A stretch of 64,000 bases of DNA, taken from assembly GCA_964510225.1 (NCBI GenBank), contig CAZEAN010000002.1, positions 1 through 64,000 on the forward strand. The letters are read 5' to 3'. This DNA is from CAZEAN01 sp964510225. Lineage in GTDB: Bacteria; Planctomycetota; Planctomycetia; Isosphaerales; Isosphaeraceae. A program made the position numbers and the translations under genes. Under the pieces are notes generated by a model. The model was not told the origin of the DNA. It was given only the letters and a program-made list of their open reading frames with translations, and did no database searches. Below, piece by piece: positions 53,223-61,065 of the stretch. Numbering within the stretch: the first letter of the stretch is position 1; each line of letters begins with the position of its first letter.

Positions 53223-53657
53223 TTAGTCAAGCTGAATGTCGATGATCTGGGTACCTCCAACCACATCAAATTCAAGTGGGCTTACTTCTTCGTTTCCGTA
53301 CTTCTCTCGGACCGCTTGTTGCTCCTCGGGACTCAAGCTTCCACCACCTCCAGAGCCATCGATGCTCGTCGGATTAAACACAACATAAACTTTGTGGTGG
53401 TCGACTTTTGCACCCTTATAGTCTGCATTATACTCTAGTTCATAGAATCCTTCAGAATCGGTGATCCCCCAACTCGGTCGGCCAACATCGGGCATGAAGT
53501 TCAGAGTGACGTTGGGCACCGGTTGGCCGCCTCGTGTCACTGTTCCGGTGACACGGCCGATTTCTGGCGCGTCAGGATCACCACAGCCGGCTATTGAAAC
53601 GAGCACTGAGAGCAAGACGCTCAGCGACGCCGTACGAAATGAATTCCAATTGCGCAT
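53223..53657 (-). CDS. Small carboxypeptidase-regulatory-like lipoprotein
   Basis: 144 aa. The signal peptide LSVLLSVLVSIAGC ends in a lipobox Cys. The mature part begins VTGTVTRGGQPVPNVTLNF and continues SWGITDSEGFYELEY, the pattern of a transthyretin/carboxypeptidase-regulatory-like beta sandwich that is widespread in planctomycete lipoproteins lying next to DUF1559 genes. Its function is unknown. It follows a DUF1559 gene (147-base gap holding a 14-bp hairpin) on the same strand. GGAAGG lies upstream of the ATG. Confidence 0.88.
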   Translation of the reverse strand: MRNWNSFRTASLSVLLSVLVSIAGCGDPDAPEIGRVTGTVTRGGQPVPNVTLNFMPDVGRPSWGITDSEGFYELEYNADYKGAKVDHHKVYVVFNPTSIDGSGGGGSLSPEEQQAVREKYGNEEVSPLEFDVVGGTQIIDIQLD

Positions 53658-53702
53658 GAGTCCTTCCAGTTGAATCGATGATCAAAGCCGGACATCGAAA
53701 CC

Positions 53703-53738
53703 GTGTCCGAGTGGAGCGAGTGATCTCCACTCGGACAC
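53703..53738 (-). terminator. 14-bp hairpin between DUF1559 and lipoprotein genes
   Basis: GTGTCCGAGTGGAG (53703-53716) and CTCCACTCGGACAC (53725-53738) pair perfectly around an 8-base loop. It starts 67 bases after the DUF1559 stop and ends 46 bases before the lipoprotein start. No T tract follows on the minus strand, so partial termination or 3' end stabilisation is more likely than full termination. Confidence 0.65.
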
Positions 53739-53804
53739 CGAACGAACGTTGAGAACAAACAAGGAGGTTCTCTTCAGTTCCGGGGATTGGATTTTGGTCA
53801 GCCC

Positions 53805-54857
53805 TTAGAATTCATCGGCGGAGACGACCTCGCGGCCCTTCCGAGTGAAGAGAGCACGATAAGGTCGGAAGTCGATGTGTTCCTTGAGGAAGGCAACGTG
53901 GCCATCCACAAACGCAACGTTGACACCGCCCGGATGAGGCCCAAACGCACCCCGAGAGTTCGGGAAAGTGGAGTTCGGTGGGAAGGGGTTACCGTTGTGC
54001 TCAGCCGCAGTGACATACCCCTGAGAGACGTGGTGAACCCAGAGGAACTGGTTCGATCCTCTATCGAGCGGAACCCAACTGTGGTTCGCGTTGTTGGCCT
54101 GCTCAGTGAAGAAGATGGTGTTCGTGGTACCATCCTTTACCTCTGACATATTGAGGTACATGTTCAGAGCACCCATGCCATCACCAACACTGGCACGTTG
54201 TGACTGCGTTCGTGTACGTTCTGGGCAGCAGCGGCCTGTACCACCGTTGATGGCGTAGTCCTTGAACTTACTCGGGAGTGCGCGAAGGTGGGCAGGCATT
54301 GTGGCACCGCCGCTGGCAGGTCCAGGGCCGACAACACCTTCGCCGACTTTTTCGGCTGACGGGCAGATGAATGCATCCGGCATTGCGAAGGCGCCGGTTA
54401 CGTTGGCAAGGTCACCATCCCAACCGCGCTGGTCGTTGTCACCAGCCCAACCGGAGACCTCCGGAATGTTCGATGCATAAGCTGGAAGATTGAAGTTGAG
54501 TGAGTCGTAGACGTTGTTTCCTTCCATGAAGAGCAGCACGGGTGCAGCCCAGCTGTAGCTTCCCCAGGGGCAGCAGGTGCTGTTCGGATCGTGCCAGACA
54601 TCTGGTGTCGGGAAGGTGTTGGGATCGGTCCAGTCAGGGGAGTAGTTCCCTGCAGGAAAAGCACCGAAAGTGTCGTGGTAGTTGTGCGCTGAGAGTGCAA
54701 TTTGCTTGAGGTTATTAGTGCACTGAGCACGACGTGCAGCTTCTCGAGCGGACTGAACAGCAGGTAAGAGAAGGGCAATCAGGACGCCGATGATGGCAAT
54801 GACCACCAAGAGCTCGATGAGCGTAAAACCGGATCTTCGTGAGAAAGTAGTGCGCAT
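53805..54857 (-). CDS. DUF1559 prepilin-like secreted protein
   Basis: 350 aa. Prepilin-like N-terminus RRSGF then TLIELLVVIAIIGVLIALLL, followed by PAVQSAREAARRAQCTNNLKQIALSAHNYH. The C-terminal box is HPGGVNVAFVDGHVAFLKEHID, ending VVSADEF. The central part is Cys-poor and Trp/Asn-rich (SYSWAAPVLLFMEGNNVYDSL), as usual in the family. It probably is cleaved by prepilin peptidase and works at the cell surface; no reaction is known. It faces a TPR-FG-GAP-UnbV gene across a 385-base divergent region and is followed by a hairpin and a lipoprotein gene. Confidence 0.95.
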   Translation of the reverse strand: MRTTFSRRSGFTLIELLVVIAIIGVLIALLLPAVQSAREAARRAQCTNNLKQIALSAHNYHDTFGAFPAGNYSPDWTDPNTFPTPDVWHDPNSTCCPWGSYSWAAPVLLFMEGNNVYDSLNFNLPAYASNIPEVSGWAGDNDQRGWDGDLANVTGAFAMPDAFICPSAEKVGEGVVGPGPASGGATMPAHLRALPSKFKDYAINGGTGRCCPERTRTQSQRASVGDGMGALNMYLNMSEVKDGTTNTIFFTEQANNANHSWVPLDRGSNQFLWVHHVSQGYVTAAEHNGNPFPPNSTFPNSRGAFGPHPGGVNVAFVDGHVAFLKEHIDFRPYRALFTRKGREVVSADEF

Positions 54858-55242
54858 ACGTGCCGGTCTCCTGAATTAAAGGAGTAAATCCAAGCTGTCT
54901 GTGGGACAGCGATGAAAATTGCTAAAGGTGTGGGGGTCGACGAACACACACACCAGTAGCGAAATTCATCTCAATTGTAATGATGCGTAAATCAAGCAGA
55001 GCGATGTTTATTATTAAAATGATTAATAATAAACAGTGAGATTCCATGGATGCAGTGTTGAATCCACTACTCTGCTTGATACTTTTGCTCTGAGATGCGA
55101 ACGGCTCTTGATCTGACAGTCTGACCCCGCATCCTATAAAACCCGCCATAGAATGGCATGTCAAGAACGAAATCAAAAAATAGAATAGAAACCTAAACAG
55201 ATCCCTTCACGAAACTCTCGAACGTATGAGCGGGCTCTCCCG
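54858..55242. other. Divergent promoter region with AT-rich inverted repeat
   Basis: 385 bases between the minus-strand DUF1559 gene and the plus-strand TPR-FG-GAP-UnbV gene. It is AT-rich compared with the genes and contains the 31-base inverted repeat at 55005-55035. Both promoters should lie here. No gene is supported. Confidence 0.5.
55005..55035. promoter_or_regulatory. 13-bp AT-rich inverted repeat, operator or cruciform candidate
   Basis: TGTTTATTATTAA (55005-55017) and TTAATAATAAACA (55023-55035) are exact complements around the spacer AATGA. The dyad lies 148 bases upstream of the DUF1559 start and 208 bases upstream of the FG-GAP gene start, in a divergent promoter region. An AT-only dyad of this length is a reasonable protein-binding site. 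Confidence 0.5.
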
Positions 55243-58155
55243 ATGAAACGCTTGGCAATTCCCGTTTTTCTTACACTTGGCATTGCTCTAACGACTGTCC
55301 TGGTGGGACTTTGCTTGATCTGGGTGATGCAAGAAAGCCCGGCTCAGCAGCTCGCCGATGCCAAGGGATTGATGGCACGTGGCCGCTTTGGCGAGGCAAG
55401 GAACCTCTTGAATCAGGTCATTGAGCAATCTGAGACTGATCATGAAGCCCACTATCTCTTGGGGCTCGCTGCTTTTCGATCTGGTGACCTCGACGTCGCG
55501 CTCGATGCGTTGCAAAAAGTTCCGAACCATTCAATTTTTGCAGGAAAAGCATCGACGACGGCAGCAGCAATTGCGCTAGAAAATGGTGACTTTGTGCGCG
55601 GGGAACGTGCGCTTCGCGTTGCGATTGGTCAGCCGGGAGCCCATCGAACCGAGGCCCTGGAGATGCTTGTCCGGGTCCTCCGTTTTCAAGATCGGAGGTG
55701 GGAAGCGGCGGATTTCTTGAAGCAAGAGATCGCCAAGGGCGCTCCCCAACTCGAATTGCTCCGGAGTCTCTGGATGCTTGATGCCCAGGCAGTCCCGATC
55801 AACCGGACGCAGGAAATGTTCGAAAATGCGGCACGAGCACACCCGGAAGACCACCATGTTCAACTCGGACTTGCTAACCTCTCGCTTCGTGAGGGGAACC
55901 TTGAAGATGCTGCTATTCGATTAAGCACTTGTCTAAGAAAACAGTCAAATAATGTCGCATTGTGGCGTGGTTGGCTGGCTTGGGCGCTCGAGGCAGAGCG
56001 AGCGGATGAGGTCTTGAAGGCCATGGATCGGATCACGATTCCCAATCTAGAGCCGAACGAACTCCTTGAGCTTGATGCTTGGTTCGCCAAACGCGACGAC
56101 GACCCAGCGCGTGAACGGCGCGCGCTCGAACAGTTGGTGGCGCGTGATCCCGACAATCTGGAAGCGCTGGAGCGACTCGCTCAACTTGCGCTCACTGCGG
56201 AAATGTTTGAAACTGCGTCTGCCTATCGATCTCGCAAGGCAGCCCTCGACCAGGCGAAGGACCGTTACTGGAACCTCTTCCAACTTCAGGATCACGAGTT
56301 GCTTCCCAAATCGCGCGAAATGGCCGAGCTTGCTGAAGTTCTCGGGCGTTGGACCGAAGCCCAAGGCTGGTGGATGATCTTCGCTCAACGTACTCCTGAC
56401 AATCCGGAAGCTAGCGGAACCCTGAACCGACTCAAGGCTGAAGCTCAAGAACGAACTGAAGAAGGAAAGCAGCTTGCCACCTGGTTTGCAGAATCGAATG
56501 CGATTGGGGCGCACACGACTGAAGGTAGAGTTGTGGATCGTTCGTCAATCACAACACTACCCCTGTACAGCGATCAGGCAAACATTGCGGGGCTCCAGTT
56601 TCAATTTGATCCAGGGCACTCAGCAGCGCACCATCTCCCAGAAACGATGTCGGGTGGTGTGGGATTGCTCGACTTCGATTGCGATGGCTGGATCGATGTG
56701 TACTTGCCTCAAGGTGGAGTGTTTCCCTCGGAGCTTAGTGACGAAGGAGACAGCGACCGTCTCTTCCGAAATCGAGGAGACGGTCGTTTCGAGGACGTGA
56801 CAGCGTCGGCAGGCTTTCTTGAGTCGGGAGGTGGTTACGGTCATGGTGTTGCCGTCGGTGACTACAACAATGATGGGTTCCCCGACCTCTTCCTTACTCG
56901 ATTCGATGCTTACGAACTCTGGCAAAATCAGTCTGATGGCACCTTTGTGAATGTTACTGAAGCCGCTGGACTCGCCTTGGAGGTTGAGTGGCCAACGTCG
57001 GCAGCGTGGGCAGACTTCGATAATGATGGTGATCTTGATCTCTACGTTTGCCACTACCTCCGTTGGGATCCAGAGCATCCGCGCCTCTGCTTCGACGACG
57101 AGTCGAAACAGCCGATTTACTGCAAACCCTTGTTGCTTGAGTCGGTTCCCGATCGCCTCTTCCGTAACAACGGTGGGATCTTCGAAGATGTCACAGCGGA
57201 AGCAGGAATCGTCGATCCTCATGGCCGTGGTCTCGGGGTCGTCGTTGCGGATTTGAACGACGATCATTTACTTGACATCTATGTCGCTAATGATATGACA
57301 GCGAACTATTTGTACTTGAATCGCGGCGACTTCAAATTTGAGGAAGCCGGCGAACGCGCCGGTGTGGCGTCAAGTGTAGAGGGTGGTTACCAGGCGGGGA
57401 TGGGAGTTGATTGTGGCGACCTTGATCGGGACGGCTTGCCGGATCTTGTGGTGACCAATTTCTATGGCGAAGGGACGACCTACTACCGGAATCTTGGTTC
57501 GGAGTTCTTTATCGATGCATCGAGTGAGATTGGCTTGGCGACGAGTCGGTACCTCCTCGGATTTGGTGTTGCGTTATTGGATTCAAACAATGACGGCCAA
57601 CTCGACTTAGCTTCAACGAACGGGATGGTGAATGACTCTCGCCCTCTGTTTCCCTATGCAATGCCGACTCAACTCTTGCTGGGTAATGATACAGGCCACC
57701 TCGTCGATGTCACGGAGAGAGCTGGACCACCTTGGACGACCCCCCGAGTCGGTCGTGGGATGGCGATCGGTGATCTGGACAACAATGGACGTCTCGATCT
57801 GATCCTGGTTCCGCAGGATGGTCCGCTCGCTTACCTTCAGAATCAGTCAACCGAAGGCCACTTTGTGACCATTCAACTTGTCGGAGAGACGTCCAATCGA
57901 GATGCCATTGGGGCTCGTGTATCGCTCATTTTCAATGAGCGCGAACTTATCAACTGGCGCTTTGGGGGCCGGAGCTATCAGTCGAGTCATGATCCGCGAC
58001 TACATTTTGGTCTTGGCGAGTACAGTGGACCGGTTGCCCTGGAAGTGCAATGGCCATCAGGTGCCAAGGATCAGTTTGAGAACCTCAATGTAGACAGCGG
58101 CTACATAATTCGGGAAGGAACGCAAGAAGTCCGCAGTCTCATCGGGTTTGACTAA
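55243..58155 (+). CDS. TPR-FG-GAP-UnbV membrane-anchored protein, copy A
   Basis: 970 aa. An N-terminal membrane helix (about 5-28, AIPVFLTLGIALTTVLVGLCLIW) anchors the protein. TPR-type helical repeats occupy about 35-400 (AKGLMARGRFGEARNLLNQVI, DHEAHYLLGLAAFRSGDLDVALDALQ). From about 445 come FG-GAP blades with calcium loops (DFDCDGWIDVYLPQGG, GDYNNDGFPDLFLTRFD, ADFDNDGDLDLYVCHY, LDSNNDGQLDLASTNG). A C-terminal UnbV domain closes it (VSLIFNERELINWRFGGRSYQSSHDPRLHFGLG). It is probably a periplasmic or surface interaction platform of unknown ligand. The gene at 61066-63987 has the same domain order and is a paralogue. Confidence 0.92.
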   Translation: MKRLAIPVFLTLGIALTTVLVGLCLIWVMQESPAQQLADAKGLMARGRFGEARNLLNQVIEQSETDHEAHYLLGLAAFRSGDLDVALDALQKVPNHSIFAGKASTTAAAIALENGDFVRGERALRVAIGQPGAHRTEALEMLVRVLRFQDRRWEAADFLKQEIAKGAPQLELLRSLWMLDAQAVPINRTQEMFENAARAHPEDHHVQLGLANLSLREGNLEDAAIRLSTCLRKQSNNVALWRGWLAWALEAERADEVLKAMDRITIPNLEPNELLELDAWFAKRDDDPARERRALEQLVARDPDNLEALERLAQLALTAEMFETASAYRSRKAALDQAKDRYWNLFQLQDHELLPKSREMAELAEVLGRWTEAQGWWMIFAQRTPDNPEASGTLNRLKAEAQERTEEGKQLATWFAESNAIGAHTTEGRVVDRSSITTLPLYSDQANIAGLQFQFDPGHSAAHHLPETMSGGVGLLDFDCDGWIDVYLPQGGVFPSELSDEGDSDRLFRNRGDGRFEDVTASAGFLESGGGYGHGVAVGDYNNDGFPDLFLTRFDAYELWQNQSDGTFVNVTEAAGLALEVEWPTSAAWADFDNDGDLDLYVCHYLRWDPEHPRLCFDDESKQPIYCKPLLLESVPDRLFRNNGGIFEDVTAEAGIVDPHGRGLGVVVADLNDDHLLDIYVANDMTANYLYLNRGDFKFEEAGERAGVASSVEGGYQAGMGVDCGDLDRDGLPDLVVTNFYGEGTTYYRNLGSEFFIDASSEIGLATSRYLLGFGVALLDSNNDGQLDLASTNGMVNDSRPLFPYAMPTQLLLGNDTGHLVDVTERAGPPWTTPRVGRGMAIGDLDNNGRLDLILVPQDGPLAYLQNQSTEGHFVTIQLVGETSNRDAIGARVSLIFNERELINWRFGGRSYQSSHDPRLHFGLGEYSGPVALEVQWPSGAKDQFENLNVDSGYIIREGTQEVRSLIGFD

Positions 58156-58185
58156 ATCGCTTTAAGTCAGACTTAAAAAGAAAAA

Positions 58186-58223
58186 AGTCCGTCACCATGG
58201 TTCTGGAACCAAGGTGACGGACT
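58186..58223 (-). terminator. Rho-independent terminator for the minus-strand lipoprotein gene
   Basis: AGTCCGTCACC (58186-58196) pairs with GGTGACGGACT (58213-58223), with an inner GGTTC/GAACC extension. Read on the minus strand the stem is followed by TTTTTCTTTTT (complement of the A-rich run at 58176-58185), a classic U tract. It lies 55 bases after the stop of the small lipoprotein gene and also faces the 3' end of the FG-GAP gene. Confidence 0.85.
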
Positions 58224-58277
58224 CCTCTGAAAACTCTCGACACGCTGATGCAACGATTGTTGCAGGATCAGGAGTGA

Positions 58278-58448
58278 TTAGTAGCCTTCAGGTTGTTCTT
58301 CGTCGTCGACTGCAGTGTCAGCTGCATTGATTTCAGCCTTTTGCTCGTCGGTCAAAGGGCCTTCAGGCATCATGGTCTCGCCGCTACCACCGCAGCCAAC
58401 GAGCGAAATCGTGAAGAGGAGGAGCATAGCAAGGATCAGTGAACGCAT
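58278..58448 (-). CDS. 56-residue lipoprotein downstream of a DUF1559 gene
   Basis: A short gene easily missed by length cut-offs. The product starts MRSLILAMLLLFTISLVGCGG, a complete lipoprotein signal with lipobox L-V-G-C at residue 19. The mature part is only about 38 residues, acidic and proline-containing (TMMPEGPLTDEQKAEINAAD... ending EEQPEGY). AAGGAAA seven bases upstream supports the ATG at 58448, and a U-tailed terminator follows. It occupies the same place relative to a DUF1559 gene as the 144-residue lipoprotein at 53223-53657. Function unknown; a lipid-anchored partner of the DUF1559 protein is possible. Confidence 0.82.
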   Translation of the reverse strand: MRSLILAMLLLFTISLVGCGGSGETMMPEGPLTDEQKAEINAADTAVDDEEQPEGY

Positions 58449-58509
58449 GGGTGAGTTTCCTTGAAAGGTAGGTGTTAAAAAGAAGTGTTGAGAATCTGGG
58501 AACGAATAC

Positions 58510-58538
58510 AGGGCGAGTCTTTGCGAGACTCGCCCTGC
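58510..58538 (-). terminator. 12-bp hairpin between DUF1559 and small lipoprotein genes
   Basis: CAGGGCGAGTCT (58510-58521) and AGACTCGCCCTG (58527-58538) pair perfectly around a 5-base loop. It begins 78 bases after the DUF1559 stop and has no T tract on the minus strand. It occupies the same position as the hairpin at 53703-53738 in the other block. Confidence 0.65.
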
Positions 58539-58615
58539 ATAAGATTCAGGTCAGGTTGAAATGAAACGAGTGTGTCACCGCAAAAAGCTTCAAATCAACC
58601 TAGACAAGCAATTTC

Positions 58616-59773
58616 TTAGAATTCGTCAGCGCTGATTGGCTCACGGTCGTCGATCACGCAGAGCTTACGGAAGGTGTTGGCGTTGATCGAGAACTTGATG
58701 AAGCGAACGGAACCGTCACCCAAGAGAGCGTTCATGCCACCCGGGTGTGCAGCACCGAAGAATCGTCGCCAGATCGTTCCGGATGAAGCGTCGTTGGGGT
58801 TAGGCGGAGTGTCGCAGATACCCCTGTAAGATGCGGATTGTGAATCCGGGATCGGCGGGAAGTGGTAACGGATGCAGTCTTCATCCCAACCACTGTTGTG
58901 CCATCGCTCGTTGTCGCCACCGTCACTACCATGACGATCAAGCGGCAAGCTCTTCTCGGCTACAACAATCGAGTTCGAGAGGCCATCGCGGAAGTCTGCG
59001 AGCTTACGGGTTTGTCCTTGGCCACTCCAGAGGATCGCACCCTTACGGCCACCGGTATTACCTTGGTTTTCTTGCGCACGTTCGTCACGGTTCGGAGCCA
59101 ATCCGAGCGGCGGAGGCGGTGTGAACTGCGAAGACTCTTGGTATCCGCTTGGGCCCCAAGGAGAAGAGCACTCGTAGATCTCACCTTGGAAGAAGCCAGC
59201 ATTACCAGCGTAGTCGTTCCGTGAGCGGGTGCCGCCGTTGTATTCGGTGGTAGGAGCACGTCGGGTCGGGCAGAAGAAGATCGGGATGGCAACGCGGGCA
59301 ACATCGTCATCACCTGCGTAGTTGGGACCACGATCCAGTCGGTACCAAATAGGAGCAGCGTCAAAGTTAGCGAGGTCGTAAACGTTCTGCTGTTCCATGA
59401 ACGGCAAGATGTGGAAGAAGTGGTTGTACCCGTCTGGATGGTCTGCTCGGCAGCAGGTGGTCTCACCGTAGGCCGGCGGAGCTGCTTCAACGTAGTTGAA
59501 ACCTTCCGGCTCAGGAGTAACACCGTCGAGACCCACCGATTCCGGGTGACCGTCATGGGGACCTTGTGGGAAGTGAGTGTTAGCGCTCTCGAAGTTGTGG
59601 AAACCAAGGCCGATCTGCTTGAGGTTGTTCGAGCACTGCGAACGCCGAGCTGCTTCACGAGCCGACTGTACGGCAGGCAAGAGAAGTGCAATGAGGACGC
59701 CGATGATGGCAATAACCACCAGCAGTTCGATCAGCGTGAATGCTGATCGGGGATGAGAAGAGAACTTTCGCAC
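58616..59773 (-). CDS. DUF1559 prepilin-like secreted protein
   Basis: 385 aa. N-terminus KFSSHPRSAF then TLIELLVVIAIIGVLIALLL, followed by PAVQSAREAARRSQCSNNLKQIGLGFHNFE. The C-terminal box HPGGMNALLGDGSVRFIKFSINA precedes the end PISADEF. The GTG at 59773 is preferred: AGGGAGA lies seven bases upstream and the n-region is short and basic, while the alternative TTG-type start at 59824 would add 17 residues. Like the copy at 53805-54857, it is followed by a T-less hairpin and a small lipoprotein gene and faces plus-strand genes. Confidence 0.93.
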   Translation of the reverse strand: MRKFSSHPRSAFTLIELLVVIAIIGVLIALLLPAVQSAREAARRSQCSNNLKQIGLGFHNFESANTHFPQGPHDGHPESVGLDGVTPEPEGFNYVEAAPPAYGETTCCRADHPDGYNHFFHILPFMEQQNVYDLANFDAAPIWYRLDRGPNYAGDDDVARVAIPIFFCPTRRAPTTEYNGGTRSRNDYAGNAGFFQGEIYECSSPWGPSGYQESSQFTPPPPLGLAPNRDERAQENQGNTGGRKGAILWSGQGQTRKLADFRDGLSNSIVVAEKSLPLDRHGSDGGDNERWHNSGWDEDCIRYHFPPIPDSQSASYRGICDTPPNPNDASSGTIWRRFFGAAHPGGMNALLGDGSVRFIKFSINANTFRKLCVIDDREPISADEF

Positions 59774-60263
59774 GCGGGTATCTCCCTGTAGTGAGTGATA
59801 GAGGCGCTGTGCCTGGAGGAACAAGAAACGAGTGCAACAAATCTGGACCGATTGCCAAGAAGGAATGGTAGCCTGGCAGACACGTCGGCGTGAGGTAATA
59901 TAATCAGCTAATCAAAGAAGAAAATGATCTTTTGATGAAAAAAAGATGAATCCTGCCATCTGCCTATCAGTAGGCCAGACTTTTACAGTACAGTTCGTTA
60001 CTTTAACAGGCTAAAGTGTAATCCACATTACATCGAAAGTTCAAGTGTTGGCTACATAGACTATGCTGGATTTTAGTGAGGCGACGTCATCGCTCGGAGA
60101 CTTAGCTTTCTTTCGTCGGCAACCATCAAGATGATGACGTAAATTGATTTCATGCATTGTCAAAATTTGGTGAAGTTTGTAATCTTTTTGATCATTCACG
60201 ATAGAATGACTTGTGCGATTCGTTCACCATCCCTTTCTCATCCCTACAATTCAGAGGTTTTGC
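59774..60263. other. AT-rich divergent intergenic region
   Basis: 490 bases between the DUF1559 gene and a plus-strand secreted-protein gene. It is AT-rich (for example around 59900-59950 and 60150-60200). One short dyad TGTAAT-CCAC-ATTACA is at 60017-60032. No gene or RNA is recognised; promoters for both flanking genes are expected. Confidence 0.45.
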
Positions 60264-60824
60264 ATGCGTTGGACACCGATGGTTCTCGTTTTGGTTCTTA
60301 CTGTTGGGTTCTCTTCCGGCCGTGGAAATGCCCAGGAAGTAACAGAAAACCCAATGTACCTCACTTGGTCGAAGTATAAGCCAGGCACAAAAGCGACGCA
60401 GAAAGTGATAACTCGGACCAGCGGTTCTGTATTCGAAATCACTAAGACCTATACCCTTGTTTCAATCAACGAAGATGTAGCATTGATTGAGATTCAGCAA
60501 ACCCAGAAATCCCCTGACGGTACGGTTGTCACCAACTCGCCCTACGAAAGTAAAGTCAAACGAGCCTTGCCACGCGGGATGAAGTCGGTTGCCTTTGGAC
60601 AGCCGAAGAGGGCAAAGAAGCTAGGTGAGGAGACGATTGAAGCCGCTGGTCGAACATTTGAGACACGGTGGTATGAAACAGAAGGTCAAACCGAGGCTGG
60701 ACCTACGTTGAATCGAACCTGGGTCTCACTCGATGCCCCAGCGATGTTGGTCAAGTATCGTATCCTCTCGTCCACTTCGGACAAAGTGGTGGAAATGGAA
60801 CTGGTTTCAATCGAGACGCCCTGA
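60264..60824 (+). CDS. Secreted protein of unknown function
   Basis: 186 aa. A signal peptide (MVLVLVLTVGFSSGRGNAQ) precedes a beta-rich mature domain of about 160 residues (TWSKYKPGTKATQKVITRTSGSVFEITKTYTLVSINEDVALIEIQ and onward). The alternating pattern suggests a small lipocalin-like or DUF3108-like sandwich, but I cannot name the family. AGAGG about seven bases before the ATG at 60264 sets the start; the longer frame from 60213 has no signal-like start. A U-tailed terminator follows, so it is a single-gene unit. Confidence 0.75.
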   Translation: MRWTPMVLVLVLTVGFSSGRGNAQEVTENPMYLTWSKYKPGTKATQKVITRTSGSVFEITKTYTLVSINEDVALIEIQQTQKSPDGTVVTNSPYESKVKRALPRGMKSVAFGQPKRAKKLGEETIEAAGRTFETRWYETEGQTEAGPTLNRTWVSLDAPAMLVKYRILSSTSDKVVEMELVSIETP

Positions 60825-60860
60825 CCACTACTGAATAGGCAGATTGATTTTCAATCGAGT

Positions 60861-60899
60861 ACTCCAATCTCACCGACGACGATGGGGTTGGAGTTTTTT
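60861..60899 (+). terminator. Rho-independent terminator
   Basis: ACTCCAATCTC (60861-60871) pairs with GGGGTTGGAGT (60884-60894) over 11 positions including two G-T wobbles. A run of six T (60894-60899) follows. It ends the secreted-protein gene 37 bases after its stop. Confidence 0.88.
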
Positions 60900-61065
60900 C
60901 AAATGTCAAATGTTCCGGTAGGTTTCTGAAGCCTCTGGTTGTCGACTCGTTCGCTGCTAGTCATTGTTCGTTACAGTTTTCTATACTAGTTCCGTGGTTA
61001 TCTACCTCTGGAAGGTTGGAGTACTAAGCAACCAACGCTCGGTATTGGTCAGTAGCGAGGCCGGA

